Assembly: GCA_964034945.1 (NCBI GenBank)
Contig: OZ035964.1
Location: 7,283,328 to 7,347,327, forward strand
Length of the DNA stretch: 64,000 nucleotides
Direction of reading: 5' to 3'
Source: Chrysopilus asiliformis
Taxonomy: Eukaryota; Arthropoda; Insecta; Diptera; Rhagionidae
Shown: positions 12,623-26,552 of the stretch, piece after piece
Layout of the letters: each line of letters starts with the position of its first letter
Numbering within the stretch: position 1 is the first letter of the stretch
Made by a program: the position numbers and the translations under genes
The notes under the pieces: model-generated
Told to the model about the DNA's origin: nothing
What the model saw: only the letters and a program-made list of their open reading frames with translations
The model's database searches: none

Positions 12623-14556
12623 TAAACAAAGATCCCATCGACAAAGTGTTGAATATTTAATTTAAATAAATAGAAATAAAAATATATAAAAGAGTGACAT
12701 TGAAAAACACTTACCGAAAATCGAAGACGATGTTCTAGTAGTATTGAAGATCCTCCAATGTTGATTAGTCAATTTTCCAGGATATCAGTTTGAAGTTAAA
12801 CACTAAATTATTAATAATTTCTTTGGCCAAAAGGTTTTCTTAATTTTTTTTGTTTTGTTGTCTTGACTGACTTGAATGGCGAATATTTTTTTGCACTTAA
12901 TGAACTTTGCATTGGTTTTATTCACATAACAAAAAAGAGGTTTTTTTTAAATAAATTTTATATTTTTCTCGGTTTTCTGAGCAAAAACTTGAACACAAAC
13001 AGCAATCTGAAATAAGAAAAAAAGGGATTTTGTCAAGCAATGGTAATATTTAAAAAGAAAACCAAATTTGAAAGTAGAAACGCTAGTAAAAATACGTTAG
13101 ATTGTCAGGTAATACGCACTTTCCATTAAAAACCAATCCTCAATCCTGAAACTTTTCTTAGTGCTTCCAAAAATGCCTTGCGAATTAAAAAAAAGGCACA
13201 TTTTTGTCACAATTGGATTAAAAAGTTTATTTAATCTCGAAAAGCACGCGAAAACCGGAGAAAATTGCAATCTTTTTAGCCAGAAAAAAACACACGGAAA
13301 ATGCCTGCGCCGCACAACAAAACCGAATCTCCATCGACTGTGCGATCACCGCAATTTTGGCAAAATAAGGACGAAACAAATTCCCACTTATTTCATATGA
13401 ATTGAATTTATCTAACTGTAACTTTATTAATGTTTTATGTGCGAAACAAAAAAGTTAAAATTGTCAACACTCACTCTTTTCCAAAATTTCCAGAAAGAAA
13501 AACAATTTGCTTTGTTTTTGTTGAACTCGCGGGGAGGGAGGAAAGCTCCCATCTAGGCGTGAAAAGCGTCGCCACCGCACGAAAAAAAAACTATTTTTCA
13601 CTGTTTTTGCGGTATAACACGTTTTATGCACTATTATATTGGAATTTGTTAGTTTTTTTTACAATTTCATTACAAAACCGTGAAACTCAGGATTTCATTT
13701 TCCGACAGACGGCACTTGCACGGAAATTATGCATCGACATGCTGGCGTTTTTTGATTTTCCGTAAGAAAAATGACCGATCCTTCGCTGGATTGCAAAAAA
13801 ATCACCGAAATTTTGATTTCTTGTAAGCAAATCCCGATTTTGTTAACAAAAAAAAAGCACTAAGAACCAGACGCCATGAAATGATTATTCGAGATGCGTA
13901 CGGCATGGCGTCTACTAACCGAATGATTTTTTCGATGTGTGAATAGGCATTTCCACACACAGTTGTAACGACAACACATAACGACAACCAGTTCGATCGA
14001 GTCCACACGCTGTTGTTACCACCCAGTAGGAAATCGAGCGCTTCAACAGCGCAAAAAGAGTGGTACAGTCTGTTCCAAAATAAATAATAAAATATAATTT
14101 TAGGTTTTCGCGGCTCGACATTATGTTGTAGGAAAGGTTTTTTCGGTTTAACCGCGTAAATATTGTTAATTTTTAGCCGTCGCTCGCCCCTCTTGCCCCT
14201 TACAGGGATCTTCTAACTTTATTGAAACTTTTTTCTGGGGGCTGGTAGGGGGGTGTGTGATACCTCAAATGAAAGGTATTGAAGAGTACATTTCAAAAAT
14301 CTATAGAATGATAATATTTTCCCTCTCGCCCTTCGATTTATTCCACACTAAAAAAAAGTGGAATTCGTGAAACGAAGGGAAAGACGAATTTTTTAAAAGC
14401 TTTTATTTAGCTCGCTATCTTGTCTGTTTGTTTGTCTGTTTGTTTGCCGGGGTCAAATCTTGCAATCAAATTTTGACCCACTTCCACTTGTCCGATTGAC
14501 TTGAAATTTTGTACACTTATATAAGTCCGATGACAATACAATATTTTCACTACTTC

Positions 14557-14942
14557 GTCCTTGTAAGAATAACGGAAGGTCCTGTAAGGATAACGTGATT
14601 ATCCTTTTCTCTAAATTTCCCGGAAAAAAATATATTCTGGGGGTTTTTGGGGTCGCTGAATCCGAATCTGTCATTAAAAAGTCAGTAAGGATAACGGAAG
14701 GTCCTGTAAGGATAACGTGATTATCCTTTTCTCTAAATTTCCCGGAAAAAAATCTATTCTGGGGGTTTTTGGGGTCGCTGAATCCGAATCTGTCATTAAA
14801 AAGTCAGTAAGGATAACGGAAGGTCCTGTAAGGATAACGTGATTATCCTTTTCTCTAAATTTCCCGGAAAAAAATCTATTCTGGGGGTTTTTAGGGTCGC
14901 TGAATACGATTCTCAAGTTAAAAAGCCTGTAAGGACATCTCA
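14557..14942 (+). repeat. 122-bp tandem repeat, three copies (copy 2)
   Basis: Duplicate of 5255-5640. All three 122-bp units are retained. Confidence 0.85.
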
Positions 14943-15000
14943 AATGTAAGGATATATATTCGAAGACTAAAAAGAACAAAATAAAAAAAATAAAAAAAAA

Positions 15001-15238
15001 TTTTTTTTTAAAAAGCTTTTATTAAAAAAGAATGCACTAAAAAGAAAAAAATAATTTTCTGGACGCTGTGTATCACAAATATAAAAGCTTTTAAAAAGCG
15101 AGATAAAGCATAAAACAATAAAATAAAAATTTATCTCGCTTTTAAAAAGCTTTTATATTTGTGATACACAGCGTCCAGAAAATTATTTTTTTCTTTTTAG
15201 TGCATTCTTTTTTAATAAAAGCTTTTTTTAAAAAAATT
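15001..15238. repeat. Long foldback hairpin (copy 2)
   Basis: Duplicate of 5699-5936, with both arms intact. Confidence 0.85.
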
Positions 15239-15293
15239 TGGCGTTTGTAATAATTCGGATATCGTAAAAAATTTTTGATTAATATATATATAC

Positions 15294-15398
15294 AACTTTT
15301 AAGATTGGGTAAATTAAGAGGATTGCAAGCCATCGAACTAGGATACCACCGAGTCCGATGGTTTGCAATCCTCATTTATTTTACCCAATCTTAAAGTT
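15294..15398. repeat. Short palindromic MITE (copy 2)
   Basis: Duplicate of 5992-6096. Confidence 0.7.
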
Positions 15399-15950
15399 TA
15401 TACTAAACATGAAATTATTTTATGTGAAACGGAATTGTATCCTTTGTAAGTGAATGCTGAAAGTGTGAAAACAGAAATCCACAGAAATCGAAATCATTGT
15501 GAAAAACTAAAACCTTTATGATTTTTGACGATTGATCAATGCAAATTTTTCATAAAGTCTGTGAGTAGATTTCCTAGATTTTATGAAAGTATGTCATAAA
15601 ATCTACTAAAAACTTTATGATATCTATGAAAAACTTCAAAAACGCTACGAAAATCGTTTCATAAAAATGAAGATATTTTGAAACTATACGTTTTTCAAAG
15701 TTCAAGGCAATAAAATTTCTTACAATTTTCTCTTTCACTAGAAGTTTTGAGATATACAGTGTTTTGCTATTCTTTCGAAAACAATATATTGCACAACCGT
15801 TCAATATTACCACTAGACGGTCAATATATTGCACAATATTGAAATATTGCACAATAATATTGTACGTCTAGGGACTTTTTTGGAGAGTAAATTGTTTGCA
15901 ATGGTTTTCGCATATGAAAATAAAACATGTATTTTTCCTCCTCATAAATA

Positions 15951-17115
15951 GCTTCTAAAAATCCGAAAAAAATATTCCCCTTTTTGGAAAAGGTCTCGGA
16001 AATATTTTTCCTACTAAGAACAAGCCTTTAAAAATCCGAGAAAAATATTTCTCGGGTGGAAAAAGTCTCGGAAATATTTTTCCTACTAAGAACAAGCTTC
16101 TAAAAATGCGAGAAAAATATTTCCCGGATGGAAAATGTCTCGGAAATATTTTTCCTACTAACAACAAGCCTTTAAACATTCGAGAAAAATATTTTCCGGG
16201 TGGAAAAGGTCTCGGAAATATTTTTCCTACTAAGAACAAGCCTTTAAAAATTCGAGGAAAATATTTCCCGAATAGAAAAGATCTTGGAAATATTTTTCCT
16301 ACTAAGAACAAGCCTTTAAAAATTCAGGAAAAATATTTCCCGGGTGGAAAACGTCTCGGAAATATTTTTCCAACTAAGAACAAGCCTTTAAACATTCGAG
16401 AAAAATATTTCCCGGGTGGAAAAGGTCTCGGAAATATTTTCCTACTAAGAACAAGCCTTTAAAAATTCGAGGAAAATATTTCCCGAATAGAAAAGATCTT
16501 GGAAATATTTTTCCTACTAAGAACAAGCCTTTAAAAATTCAGGAAAAATATTTCCCGGGTGGAAAACGTCTCGGAAATATTTTTCCAACTAAGAACAAGC
16601 CTTTAAACATTCGAGAAAAATATTTCCCGGGTGGAAAAGGTCTCGGAAATATTTTTCCTACACAGAACAAGCCTTTAAAAATCCGAGAAAAATATTTTCC
16701 GGGTGGAAAAGGTCTCGAAAATATTTTTCCTACTAAGAACAAGCCTTTAAAAATTCGAGGAAAATATTTCCCGAATAGAAAAGATCTTGGAAATATTTTT
16801 CCTACTCAGAACAAGCCTCGAAAATTTCGAAAAGGAACTTTCCCCGGTGGGAAAGATCTCGAAAACATTTTTCCTACACAGAACAAGCCTCGAAAATTCC
16901 GAAACGAAACTTTCCCGGGTGGGAAAGGTCTCGAAAGCATTTTTCCTACACAGAACAAGCCTCGAAAAGAAACTTTCCCGGTTGGGAAAGGTCTCGAAAA
17001 CATTTTTCCTACACAGAACAAGCCTCGAAAATTTCGAAAAGAAACTCCCGGAAATATTTTTCCTACTAAGAAGGCTCTAAAAATTCGAGTAAAATGTTTT
17101 CCGGAAAGAAAACAG
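15951..17115 (+). repeat. 72-bp satellite array, block C
   Basis: Same orientation as blocks A and B. It follows copy 2 of the spacer and is shorter than the matching part of block B. It ends near 17100 in degenerate units. Confidence 0.9.
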
Positions 17116-17489
17116 CATAAACCGATTGCACCAGAAACCGATTAATAAAATATAAGTTAACATGTGGTGTTGAAATATGGAAAATAATAATTGCTTTAAA
17201 ATGGTACCTGTGACTCTGAATCCGCGTTTTTCCATGTTCTATCTATTTAGAGATGTAAAAAAGAATTTTGAGACCATCTTGAGTTATGAAGTCCTGCCGG
17301 ACCGATTTTAATGTTTCTATTTTCTTTCAAAACTCGCGATCTTCACTTTTATTCACTACTTTTTCTGGTTCACGAATAAAATACAACATTTTCCCGGCTT
17401 CACTTTGACAAACCGTTATTCAAAGATCTAGTTGGCTTTGATCATGTTTAGACGTACCCAGACGTATCTTTTGAATGACGATGCTTACA
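17116..17489. other. Unique AT-rich DNA
   Basis: No gene, RNA or repeat recognised. Confidence 0.4.
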
Positions 17490-17930
17490 CGTATCCCGGA
17501 TAAAAAATGTCTCGCAAATATTTTTCCAACACAGAAGAAGCCTCTAAAAATTCGAGAAAAATATGCTAAGAACAGACCTTTAAAAATTCCAAAAAAATAT
17601 TTTCCGGTTAGAAAAGGTTTCGGAAATATTTTTCCTACTCAGAACAAGCCTCTAGAAATTTGAGAAAAATATTTCCCGGATAGAAAAGGTCTCGGATATA
17701 TTTTTCCTACTAAGAACAAGCCTCTAAAAATTCGAGAAAAATATTTCTCGAACGGAGAATGTCTGGGAATTATTTTTCCTACTCAGAAAAAGCCTCTAAA
17801 AATTCGAAAAAAATATTTCCCGAACGGAGAATGTCTCGGAATTACTTTTCCTACTCAGAAAAAGCCTCTTAAAATTCGAAAAAAATATTTCCCGAACGGA
17901 GTAGGAAAAATATTTTTCCTACTCAAAACT
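17490..17930 (+). repeat. Degenerate 72-bp satellite remnant, block D
   Basis: About six decayed units, recognisable from GGAAATATTTTTCCTACTCAG and AAGCCTCTAAAAATTCGA, with indels and a truncated unit near 17565. Confidence 0.85.
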
Positions 17931-19719
17931 AACTTTTTCAAATATGAAAAAAAAAATCCGGACTGAAAAAAATACTGCTGTGCTGTAGTATAGAAAACAA
18001 TATTCGGCTTGAGAAAAACGCTGACATTTGGAATATTTACGGCTTTACGTTCTGTTATAAGCAAATTTCTGTCCCCAAAATTCTTTTATAAGCAATTTTT
18101 TGCCCTCAAAGTTTTTAGGGACGTTTTGAAAGCAGAGTTTTTTTTTATTCGCTTCAGTTTTTTTGGTGAATGAAAATGAATGCCATAATCTTTACAATAG
18201 ACAGAGAAAAAATTTACTGCTGTTTTCCTATGCATCAAAGAAATTTTTATTAGCTAAATTTAGATATAAAAAAATGTATACAGTCGCTAGATGGTAGATA
18301 ATAGTTGACTGAATACACCAAGGACATAAAAATATGAATATATAAGCAAAAAGGTTGTGTCAATAATCCCGACGAGGGCGCGAACGGGTTAAGGATATAC
18401 CAAGGTTATGGAAATTTACTGTGAATGTCGAAGGGTGTCGTGTGAAGGGGGAAAACTGTGACTCCTAATAAAAATTCCTTTGAATATCCTGAAGGTGGGA
18501 TGCATTTCACATTTTCGAGTTCGAAATGAATTTATCGTGGCACCGCCCTCTTACAGTCAGTCCATTTTGATTGGCGAGCACTTAAGCCACGCCTCCTCCT
18601 GGGACTAATAGCAAATTTCAGTCATGGTCAATTCGAATGAATTTGTTTCCCACAGGACAACATTTCCTTTCTTACGCATGCCATTATCACGCCTATTGTA
18701 TCCCTTTCACCTTTTTAACATTCAGTCACACCACATAACCTAAATTTCTTTAAACCGCAGACCATCTATGCGTATTATTCTGAATAATATCAGGAAAGAG
18801 CTCCTGTAGGAATTGCTTTTTGCCGCTGCTTCCGTTTTTTTTTTGCATATTATCTGAACGTTGCAGTGTAGGAGGAAGGGATGCTGCTGTGTAACTTGTA
18901 TTTTTAATCGCATTTTGCTCTTCGTATAAAATAAACGACGGTATTTTCTCGCCAGAGATAAAAAAATATTTTAGATTTTGATGGAATTACCTTTTCTTTT
19001 TAAATTCCATCATTGAAAAATGTGGGGAAGTCATTTAAGATCAGATACAGGGGAAAATAATATTTATTCTTTCAAAAAACAACACTAAAAATTTTGGGGA
19101 TCAAAAATTTGGTCAATAAAAAATTTTAGGGGCGAAAATTTGCACATAAAAAAAATTTACTCATAAAATATGTGAAAGAAATAACGACTCACCGTTGAAC
19201 CGAAAGCTGGAGCTCCTGAGTCTGGTACAATTTATGTACCTACAAAACTATGATGCACTTAGCCGCCCTCTTTTGACGGAACACCCGCGAAATTTTTGGC
19301 GAATTAAATGGCGAGGCGAATTTCACAAGGCCTTTTTATGAAATGGCTTTCATTTAGTTTTTTTCCTCGCCCAATTATCCAATTTTTCGAAAGCAACCGA
19401 TGAACGTTTTAGTTTCGATCGATGTTTGCTGAAAAACAAAAAAGAAAATTAATTTTATTGTCTTTAATTTTTTTGGTATAAGTGCTGTTAATAAAATATG
19501 TCACGCCTTACCACCTCTTTTCGTTCACTTCACTCCTCCCTTAAATTCACATTTTTAACAAATTTTTCTTAAAAGCCATAATTTTTTTCAATAAAATTGT
19601 ATATTGAAAATTCTTCTCATATAAATAACATGAAAAGAAGCGAATACGAAAAAAGGCAGTCTTTCAATACAAAATTATTAAAAAGGATTTTTTTTTACTA
19701 TATCATCTAATTTTGGAAA
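17931..19719. other. AT-rich non-coding DNA
   Basis: No gene or clear repeat. 18540-18760 is less AT-rich but has no sustained open frame. Confidence 0.4.
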
Positions 19720-22622
19720 CTTATAAATTTTTTGGATGGTGATCCTGACAGACGCGCGCCGCCATTGAGAATTTTTTTTTGTGAAATAAAAAGTAGAAAC
19801 AAAAAGTAGAAATCCTGCCAACGCTTACCTGGATTTTCAGATTTTCACATCGTAAACTCATTCCTCCGACATCCAATTTGCGTTCCTTTTTTTCCTTTTC
19901 TGCAAAAACGCCGGAAAACTCAGAAATTTCATTTTCGTAGAAAGGAACAAAACGAAAAAAGAAAATAGCCAGGCAGCGACACTTGCCGTGGTGGCATTTT
20001 TTGATTCTCGGTAACCGAGACGACCGATCCTTCGATAGATTGCAAAAAATTAGCGAAATTTTGATTTTTTGCACGCGAATTTCAATAATAAAAAAGTTTA
20101 CAACACACTAAAAGACGACCCCACGAACGTAAAAAAAAACACGCCAGGTGAACAGCGAAGGTGGAATTGAATTATTTTGGGGGTAGAAAGACCCTGTCTG
20201 CGACCCTACCGTTGGCGCGACATTTTGAATTTTTCAATCAAATTTGATTTTTTTGACTTTTTTCCTGTTTTGGCTGTCAAATACCAACAGCGATGTATAT
20301 GACGTACGAAACATGATAAATTCTTTTTTCATTTTCTAAAAAGTTTCATTATTTTCATTTTACAAAAAACTTTCCCGAAAATTTGTCAGCGCCATCTTTT
20401 AAATTTCAGTTTTTTTATAAATTGGGTAACATTTTCCACAAAAAAATCCTACAAAATAAAACCGTGTCACCAGAAAATTCGTTACAGAACATTTTCTTAT
20501 CCAAAAAACAAAAAAAAAATGTAATCATATTAAAATATAGTTCCCATGCTTCCATTATGCTGGTGATTTTAGAAATTCCCCTCTTGACAGCTAAACAATT
20601 TCCCGCCAAAATGAAAATAAATCAAATAATTTGCAATATTCCAAATTTTAAAAGGAGTAAAATGCTTCGTTTTTATGCGTATATGTGTTGCAGGTATTTT
20701 GCCGTAAAATAGGTGAAAGATTTGTAAAGAAAACGGTCTGGGAACGACGAAAAACAGCGAAAATCTGACGGTGGCCACAGAAGGGGCAAATTTGATTTTT
20801 AATTTTACTGTTTTAATCCAATTTAATGGATAAAATTACGTAGCAATTGGCATTTTCAAAGCGAATTTGCATTTTCACATCAAATCCCACAATTTGAATT
20901 AAAATCTTTCAAAAAACTATGAAAACTTATTGACAGAAATCAAGTCTACATTCGATATCCATTTGCTTGTTTTTCCCTGTGAAAATTTCTTCGATTTTTT
21001 TAACGAAATTTTTTGATTTTCCAAACGACATTAGCAAGAGATTTGAAATTTTGCACAAATGCGAGTCTCGTTAAAAGAAAGACTTGGTAAAAAAATGGGC
21101 AAAATCGGAAACTCCTTCCCCCCTTCCGCTGAAAATTAAAGTTTTTGGCGATTTTCTCGAAATCGGTTCACCATATCGAAAAAGTTGCAAACAGAAAAGT
21201 GTTTACAATGTAATTTTACATAATTCGGCCATATACCAAAATTCAATCTAACCACTCTTTCCCCTGTTTTTAAATTTTTCAAGTGGTTTTCTGCCACTAT
21301 GTGTTAGTTTTCCGTTCATAACATGAAAACAGTTTGAAATACCGCTTTTATGTCTTTAAAGAAATTGTAGAGAATTGTATTTGACGTCTAACAGTAAAAA
21401 ATTTCATTAAAATGAGTGACCAGAAAAGGAGTTTTTTTGAATTTACCGAATCTTTTCCTCGCCGTGAAAAATTTTGTGAGAAATTTTTTTCTCGTGATAC
21501 TTTTTTTGAAAACTTCAGCTAATTTACTTCTATTTTGCTGTAAGTAGTGTACTTCTACGAGAAACAGGTCAAAAGATATGAATTTTTGAAAAAAAACATC
21601 GTTTCCAGCAAATCTGAAATGGGAAAATCTTTGAACGCCATAAGTGACTATAAATATGAATCGGTTGAATTTATGGTATATGGAGAAATTGTGTAAGATT
21701 GTATTCTAAACACTTTTTTCTCTGCAAATTTTTCGATTTGACGTGTCGTTTTCGAAAAAATCACGGGAAACTGAAATTTCAAACGGCGTATAATGAAGGA
21801 GTTTTGCAAACTTTTGCTTTACGAAATATGCATTTGTGTAAAATTTCGCATCTTTAATTTTATTCGCTTGGAGAATCACAAAAATTTCCTCGTGAAAATC
21901 AAGAAATCCACAGGAAATAGAAGTTTATATGAAAAAGAAAAAAAAATTTGACTTTTTCCGGGAATATTTCCTAGACGGCTGGTTTGACGGAAAAATCTTC
22001 CATGAAGGTTTTGTAGCCCTGTTAATTTACTATAAGTTTGGTCAAAGATGTTGTCCTCTAAAATGCACCTGAAATAAAATATTCACAAAAACGCCACAAT
22101 TGAATTTCCTCAAATCAAAGAATTAGAAAATATTTATAATACTTCCCCGCATCGATCAATTATTCCAACGAATTTAAATGAAAATCCCGGATTGAGTTTT
22201 GGCTAAAAATCGGTTCGAAGCCAGGAATTAGAAAATAAAAAATAAATTAACTCAATAGATGGCGCTGTTATCCATCAAATTGTACTACTGGAGAATTTTT
22301 AGATTTCCAGCTTGGCGACATGAAATTCCCCTCTTGACAGCTAAAAAATTTCCCGCCAAAATGAAAATAAATCAAATAATTTGCAATATTCCAAATTTTA
22401 AAAGGAGTAAAATGCTTCGTTTTTATGCGTATATGTTTTGCAGGTATTTTGCCGTAAAACAGGTGAAAGATCTGAAAGAAAACAGCCTGGGAACGACGAA
22501 AATCAGCGAAAATTTGACGGTGACAACAGAAGGGGAAATTTCTTTTTTAATTTTTTTGTTTTCTTCCCATTTAATGGATAAAATTACACAGCAATTAGCG
22601 TGTTCAAAGCGAATTTGCATTT

Positions 22623-23822
22623 TCACATCAAATCCCACAGTTTGAATTAAAAATCTTTCAAAAAACTATGAAAACTTATTGACAGAAATCAAGTCTACAT
22701 TCGATGTCCATTTGCTTGTCTTTTGCTGTGAAAATTTTTTCGATTTTTTTAACGAAATTTTTTGATTTTCCAAATGACTTTAGCTAGAGATTTGAAATTT
22801 TGCACAAATGCGAGTCTCGTTAAAAGAAAGAATTGGTAAAAAAATGGGCAAAATCGGATAACCCCTTCCCCTCTTCCCGCTGAAAATTGAAGTTTTTGGC
22901 GATTTTATCGAAAACGGTTCACCGTATCGAAAAAGTTCCAAAGACATAAGTATTTACAATGTAATTTTACATAATTCACTCATATATCATAAAGTCGCCC
23001 GAACCATATTTATGGTGTTTTATGTCGCTCAAAGATTTTCGATTTTCTTAGAAGATTTTTTCAATTTCAGATTTGCCTGAAATCAATTTTTTTCAAAAAT
23101 TCATATCGTTTGACCTGTTTATCGTAGATGCACACTCTTTTCAGCAAAATGTAGGGAAATTGTCTAAATTTTTCAAATAAAGTATCGTTAGAAAAAAGTT
23201 TCATCCAAATTTTTTCACGGCGAGGAAAACATTCAGTAAATTCGAGAAAACTCCTTTCCTGGTTACTTATTTCAATGAAACTTTCTACTGTTAGATGTAA
23301 AATACAATTTTATACAACTTATTTAAAGACATAAAGGTGGCATTTCAAACTGTTTTCGTGTTATGAACCGAAAACCAACCCGTAGTGGAAGAAAAGCACT
23401 TGAAAATTTTAAAAAAGGGGGAAAGAGTGGTTAGATTTAATTTTGGTATATAGCCGAATTATGTAGAATTACATTGTAAACACTTTTCTCTTTGAAACTT
23501 TTTTGATAAACCGAACCATTTTTAAGAAAATCGCCAAAAACTTCAATTTTTGCCGGGAAGGGAAGGGGGGAAGGAGTTATCCGATTTTGCCCATTTTTTT
23601 ACCAATTCTTTCTCTTTACGATACTTATATTTGTGCAAAATTTCAAATCTCTAGCTAAAGTCATTTGGAAAATCAAAAAAATTCGTTAAAAAAATCGAAA
23701 AAATTTTCACAGCAAAAGACAAGCAAATGGACATCGAATGTAGACTTGATTTCTGTCAATAAGTTTTCATAGTTTTTTGAAAGATTTTTAATTCAAACTG
23801 TGGGATTTGATGTGAAAATGCA
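22623..23822. repeat. 1.2-kb palindromic unit, left copy
   Basis: The first part (from about 22630, AAATCCCACAGTTTGAATT) is mirrored at the end (about 23795-23815, AATTCAAACTGTGGGATTT). It is a close direct copy of 26553-27745, and the two copies flank the minisatellite. Confidence 0.75.
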
Positions 23823-23825
23823 AAT

Positions 23826-26536
23826 TCGGCTGTAATTTTGTGTGTAGGGGTTTTGGGGGACGAGTAATCGAAATCCGTTATCCATTTTGAGCTAGCTCAA
23901 TTTTTTGAGGTGCTCAAATTTTTTTTGCGTTTTTTCGAAAAAATTTTTTGTCTCTGATCGGGCTGAAATTTTGTGTGTAGGGGTTTTGGGGGACGAGAAA
24001 TCGAAATCCGTTATCCATTTTGAGCTAGCTCAATTTTTTGAGGTGCTCAAATTTTTTTTTGCGTTTTTTCGAAAAAAAATTTTGTCTCTGATCGGGCTGA
24101 AATTTTGTGTGTAGGGGTTTTGGGGGACGAGGAATCGAAATCCGTTATCCATTTTGAGCTAGCTCAATTTTTTGAGGTGCTCAAATTTTTTTTTGCGTTT
24201 TTTCGAAAAAAAATTTTGTCTCTGATCGGGCTGAAATTTTGTGTGTAGGGGTTTTGGGGGACGAGGAATCGAAATCCGTTATCCATTTTGAGCTAGCTCA
24301 ATTTTTTGAGGTGCTCAAATTTTTTTTTGCGTTTTTTCGAAAAAAAATTTTGTCTCTGATCGGGCTGAAATTTTGTGTGTAGGGGTTTTGGGGGACGAGG
24401 AATCGAAATCCGTTATCCATTTTGAGCTAGCTCAATTTTTTGAGGTGCTCAAATTTTTTTTGCGTTTTTTCGAAAAAAATTTTTGTCTCTGATCGGGCTG
24501 AAATTTTGTGTGTAGGGGTTTTGGGGGACGAGGAATCGAAATCCGTTGTCCATTTTGAGCTAGCTCAATTTTTGACGTTTTTTTTCGAAAATTTTTTTTG
24601 TCTCCGATCGGGCTGAAATTTGGGGTGTAGGGGTTTTGGGGGACAAGAAATCGAAATCCGTTATCCATTTTGAGCTAGCTCAATTTTTTGAGGTGCTCAA
24701 ATTTTTTTTGCGTTTTTTCGAAAAAAAAATTTTTCTCCGATCGGGCTGAAATTTTGTGTGTAGGGGTTTTGGGGGACGAGAAATCCAAATCCGTTGTCCA
24801 TTTTGAGCTAGCTCAATTTTTTGAGGTGCTCAAATTTTTTTTTGCGTTTTTTCGAAAAAATTTTTTGTCTCTGATCGGGCTGAAATTTTGTGTGTAGGGG
24901 TTTTGGGGGACGAGAAATCCAAATCCGTTGTCCATTTTGAGCTAGCTCAATTTTTTGAGGTGCTCAAATTTTTTTTTGCGTTTTTTCGAAAAAAATTTTT
25001 GTCTCTGATCGGGCTGAAATTTTGTGTGTAGGGGTTTTGGGGGACGAGGAATCGAAATCCGTTATCCATTTTGAGCTAGCTCAATTTTTTGAGGTGCTCA
25101 AATTTTTTTTTGCGTTTTTTCGAAAAAAATTTTTGTCTCTGATCGGGCTGAAATTTTGTGTGTAGGGGTTTTGGGGGACGAGGAATCGAAATCCGTTATC
25201 CATTTTGAGCTAGCTCAATTTTTTGAGGTGCTCAAATTTTTTTTGCGTTTTTTCGAAAAAAGTTTTTGTCTCCGATCGGGCTGAAATTTTGTGTGTAGGG
25301 GTTTTGGGGGACGAGAAATCCAAATCCGTTGTCCATTTTGAGCTAGCTCAATTTTTTGAGGTGCTCAAATTTTTTTTTGCGTTTTTTCGAAAAAAATTTT
25401 TGTCTCTGATCGGGCTGAAATTTTGTGTGTAGGGGTTTTGGGGGACGAGAAATCCAAATCCGTTGTCCATTTTGAGCTAGCTCCATTTTTTGAGGTGCTC
25501 AAATTTTTTTTGCGTTTTTTCGAAAAAAATTTTTGTCTCTGATCGGGCTGAAATTTTGTGTGTAGGGGTTTTGGGGGACGAGGAATCGAAATCCGTTGTC
25601 CATTTTGAGCTAGCTCAATTTTTGACGTTTTTTTTCGAAATTTTTTTTTGTCTCCGATCGGGCTGAAATTTGGGGTGTAGGGGTTTTGGGGGACAAGAAA
25701 TCGAACAGCGACCCCCCTTTACCCCTGACACAAAATTTCAGCCCGATCGGAGACAAAAATTTTTTTCGAAAAAACGCAAAAAAAATTTGAGCACCTCAAA
25801 AAATGGAGCTAGCTCAAAATGGACAACGGATTTCGATTCCTCGTCCCCCAAAACCCCTACACACAAAATTTCAGCCCGATCGGAGACAAAAATTTTTTCG
25901 AAAAAACGCAAAAAAAATTTGAGCACCTCAAAAAATGGAGCTAGCTCAAAATGGATAACGGATTTCGATTTCTCGTCCCCCAAAACCCCTACACACAAAA
26001 TTTCAGCCCGATCAGAGACAAAAATTTTTTTCGAAAAAACGCAAAAAAAAATTTGAGCACCTCAAAAAATTGAGCTAGCTCAAAATGGACAACGGATTTC
26101 GATTCCTCGTCCCCCAAAACCCCTACACACAAAATTTCAGCCCGATCGGAGACAAAAATTTTTTCGAAAAAACGCAAAAAAAATTTGAGCACCTCAAAAA
26201 ATGGAGCTAGCTCAAAATGGATAACGGATTTCGATTTCTCGTCCCCCAAAACCCCTACACACAAAATTTCAGCCCGATCAGAGACAAAAATTTTTTTCGA
26301 AAAAACGCAAAAAAAAATTTGAGCACCTCAAAAAATTGAGCTAGCTCAAAATGGACAACGGATTTCGATTCCTCGTCCCCCAAAACCCCTACACACAAAA
26401 TTTCAGCCCGATCAGAGACAAAAATTTTTTCGAAAAAACGCAAAAAAAATTTGAGCACCTCAAAAAATTGAGCTAGCTCAAAATGGATAACGGATTTCGA
26501 TTTCTCGTCCCCCAAAACCCCTACACACAAAATTAC
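23826..26536. repeat. ~131-bp minisatellite with internal strand switch
   Basis: About 15 forward units, each carrying GTGTGTAGGGGTTTTGGGGG, TTTTGAGCTAGCTCAATTTT and GATCGGGCTGAAATTT, run to about 25700. From about 25720 about 6-7 units run in the reverse orientation to 26536. Two forward units (about 24570 and 25620) are a shorter variant lacking the GAGGTGCTCAAA part. Units contain the palindrome GAGCTAGCTC. The ends are symmetric: AATTCGGCTGTAATTTTGTG at the start and its reverse complement at the end. Open frames here are artefacts. Confidence 0.9.
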
Positions 26537-26552
26537 AGCCGAATTTGCATTT

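Larger units (their letters stand above)
9303..16430 (+). repeat. Second copy of a 9.3-kb tandem segmental duplication
   Basis: Positions 1 to about 7200 reappear at +9302 through satellite, spacer and satellite again. I saw only isolated differences in the spacer (6325 A versus 15627 T). In the following satellite, copy 2 lacks one 72-bp unit (present at about 6770-6841). The copies stop matching near 7200/16430. Confidence 0.9.

Noticed and set aside
19721..20074. 117-codon minus frame MQKIKISLIFCNLSK and plus counterpart near 31213
   Set aside because: Lies in palindrome arms; the copies have indels that break the shared frame, so coding is not conserved.
20383..22645. Frames at 20383-20712 and 22259-22645 sharing KINQIICNIPNFKRSKMLRF
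   Set aside because: They share sequence because they lie in duplicated palindrome segments; AT-rich, no family recognised, and the inverted copies do not keep the frame.
25670..26530. Minus and plus frames around CVGVLGDEKSKSVIHFELA
   Set aside because: Translation of the minisatellite; frames occur identically in each unit and on both strands.
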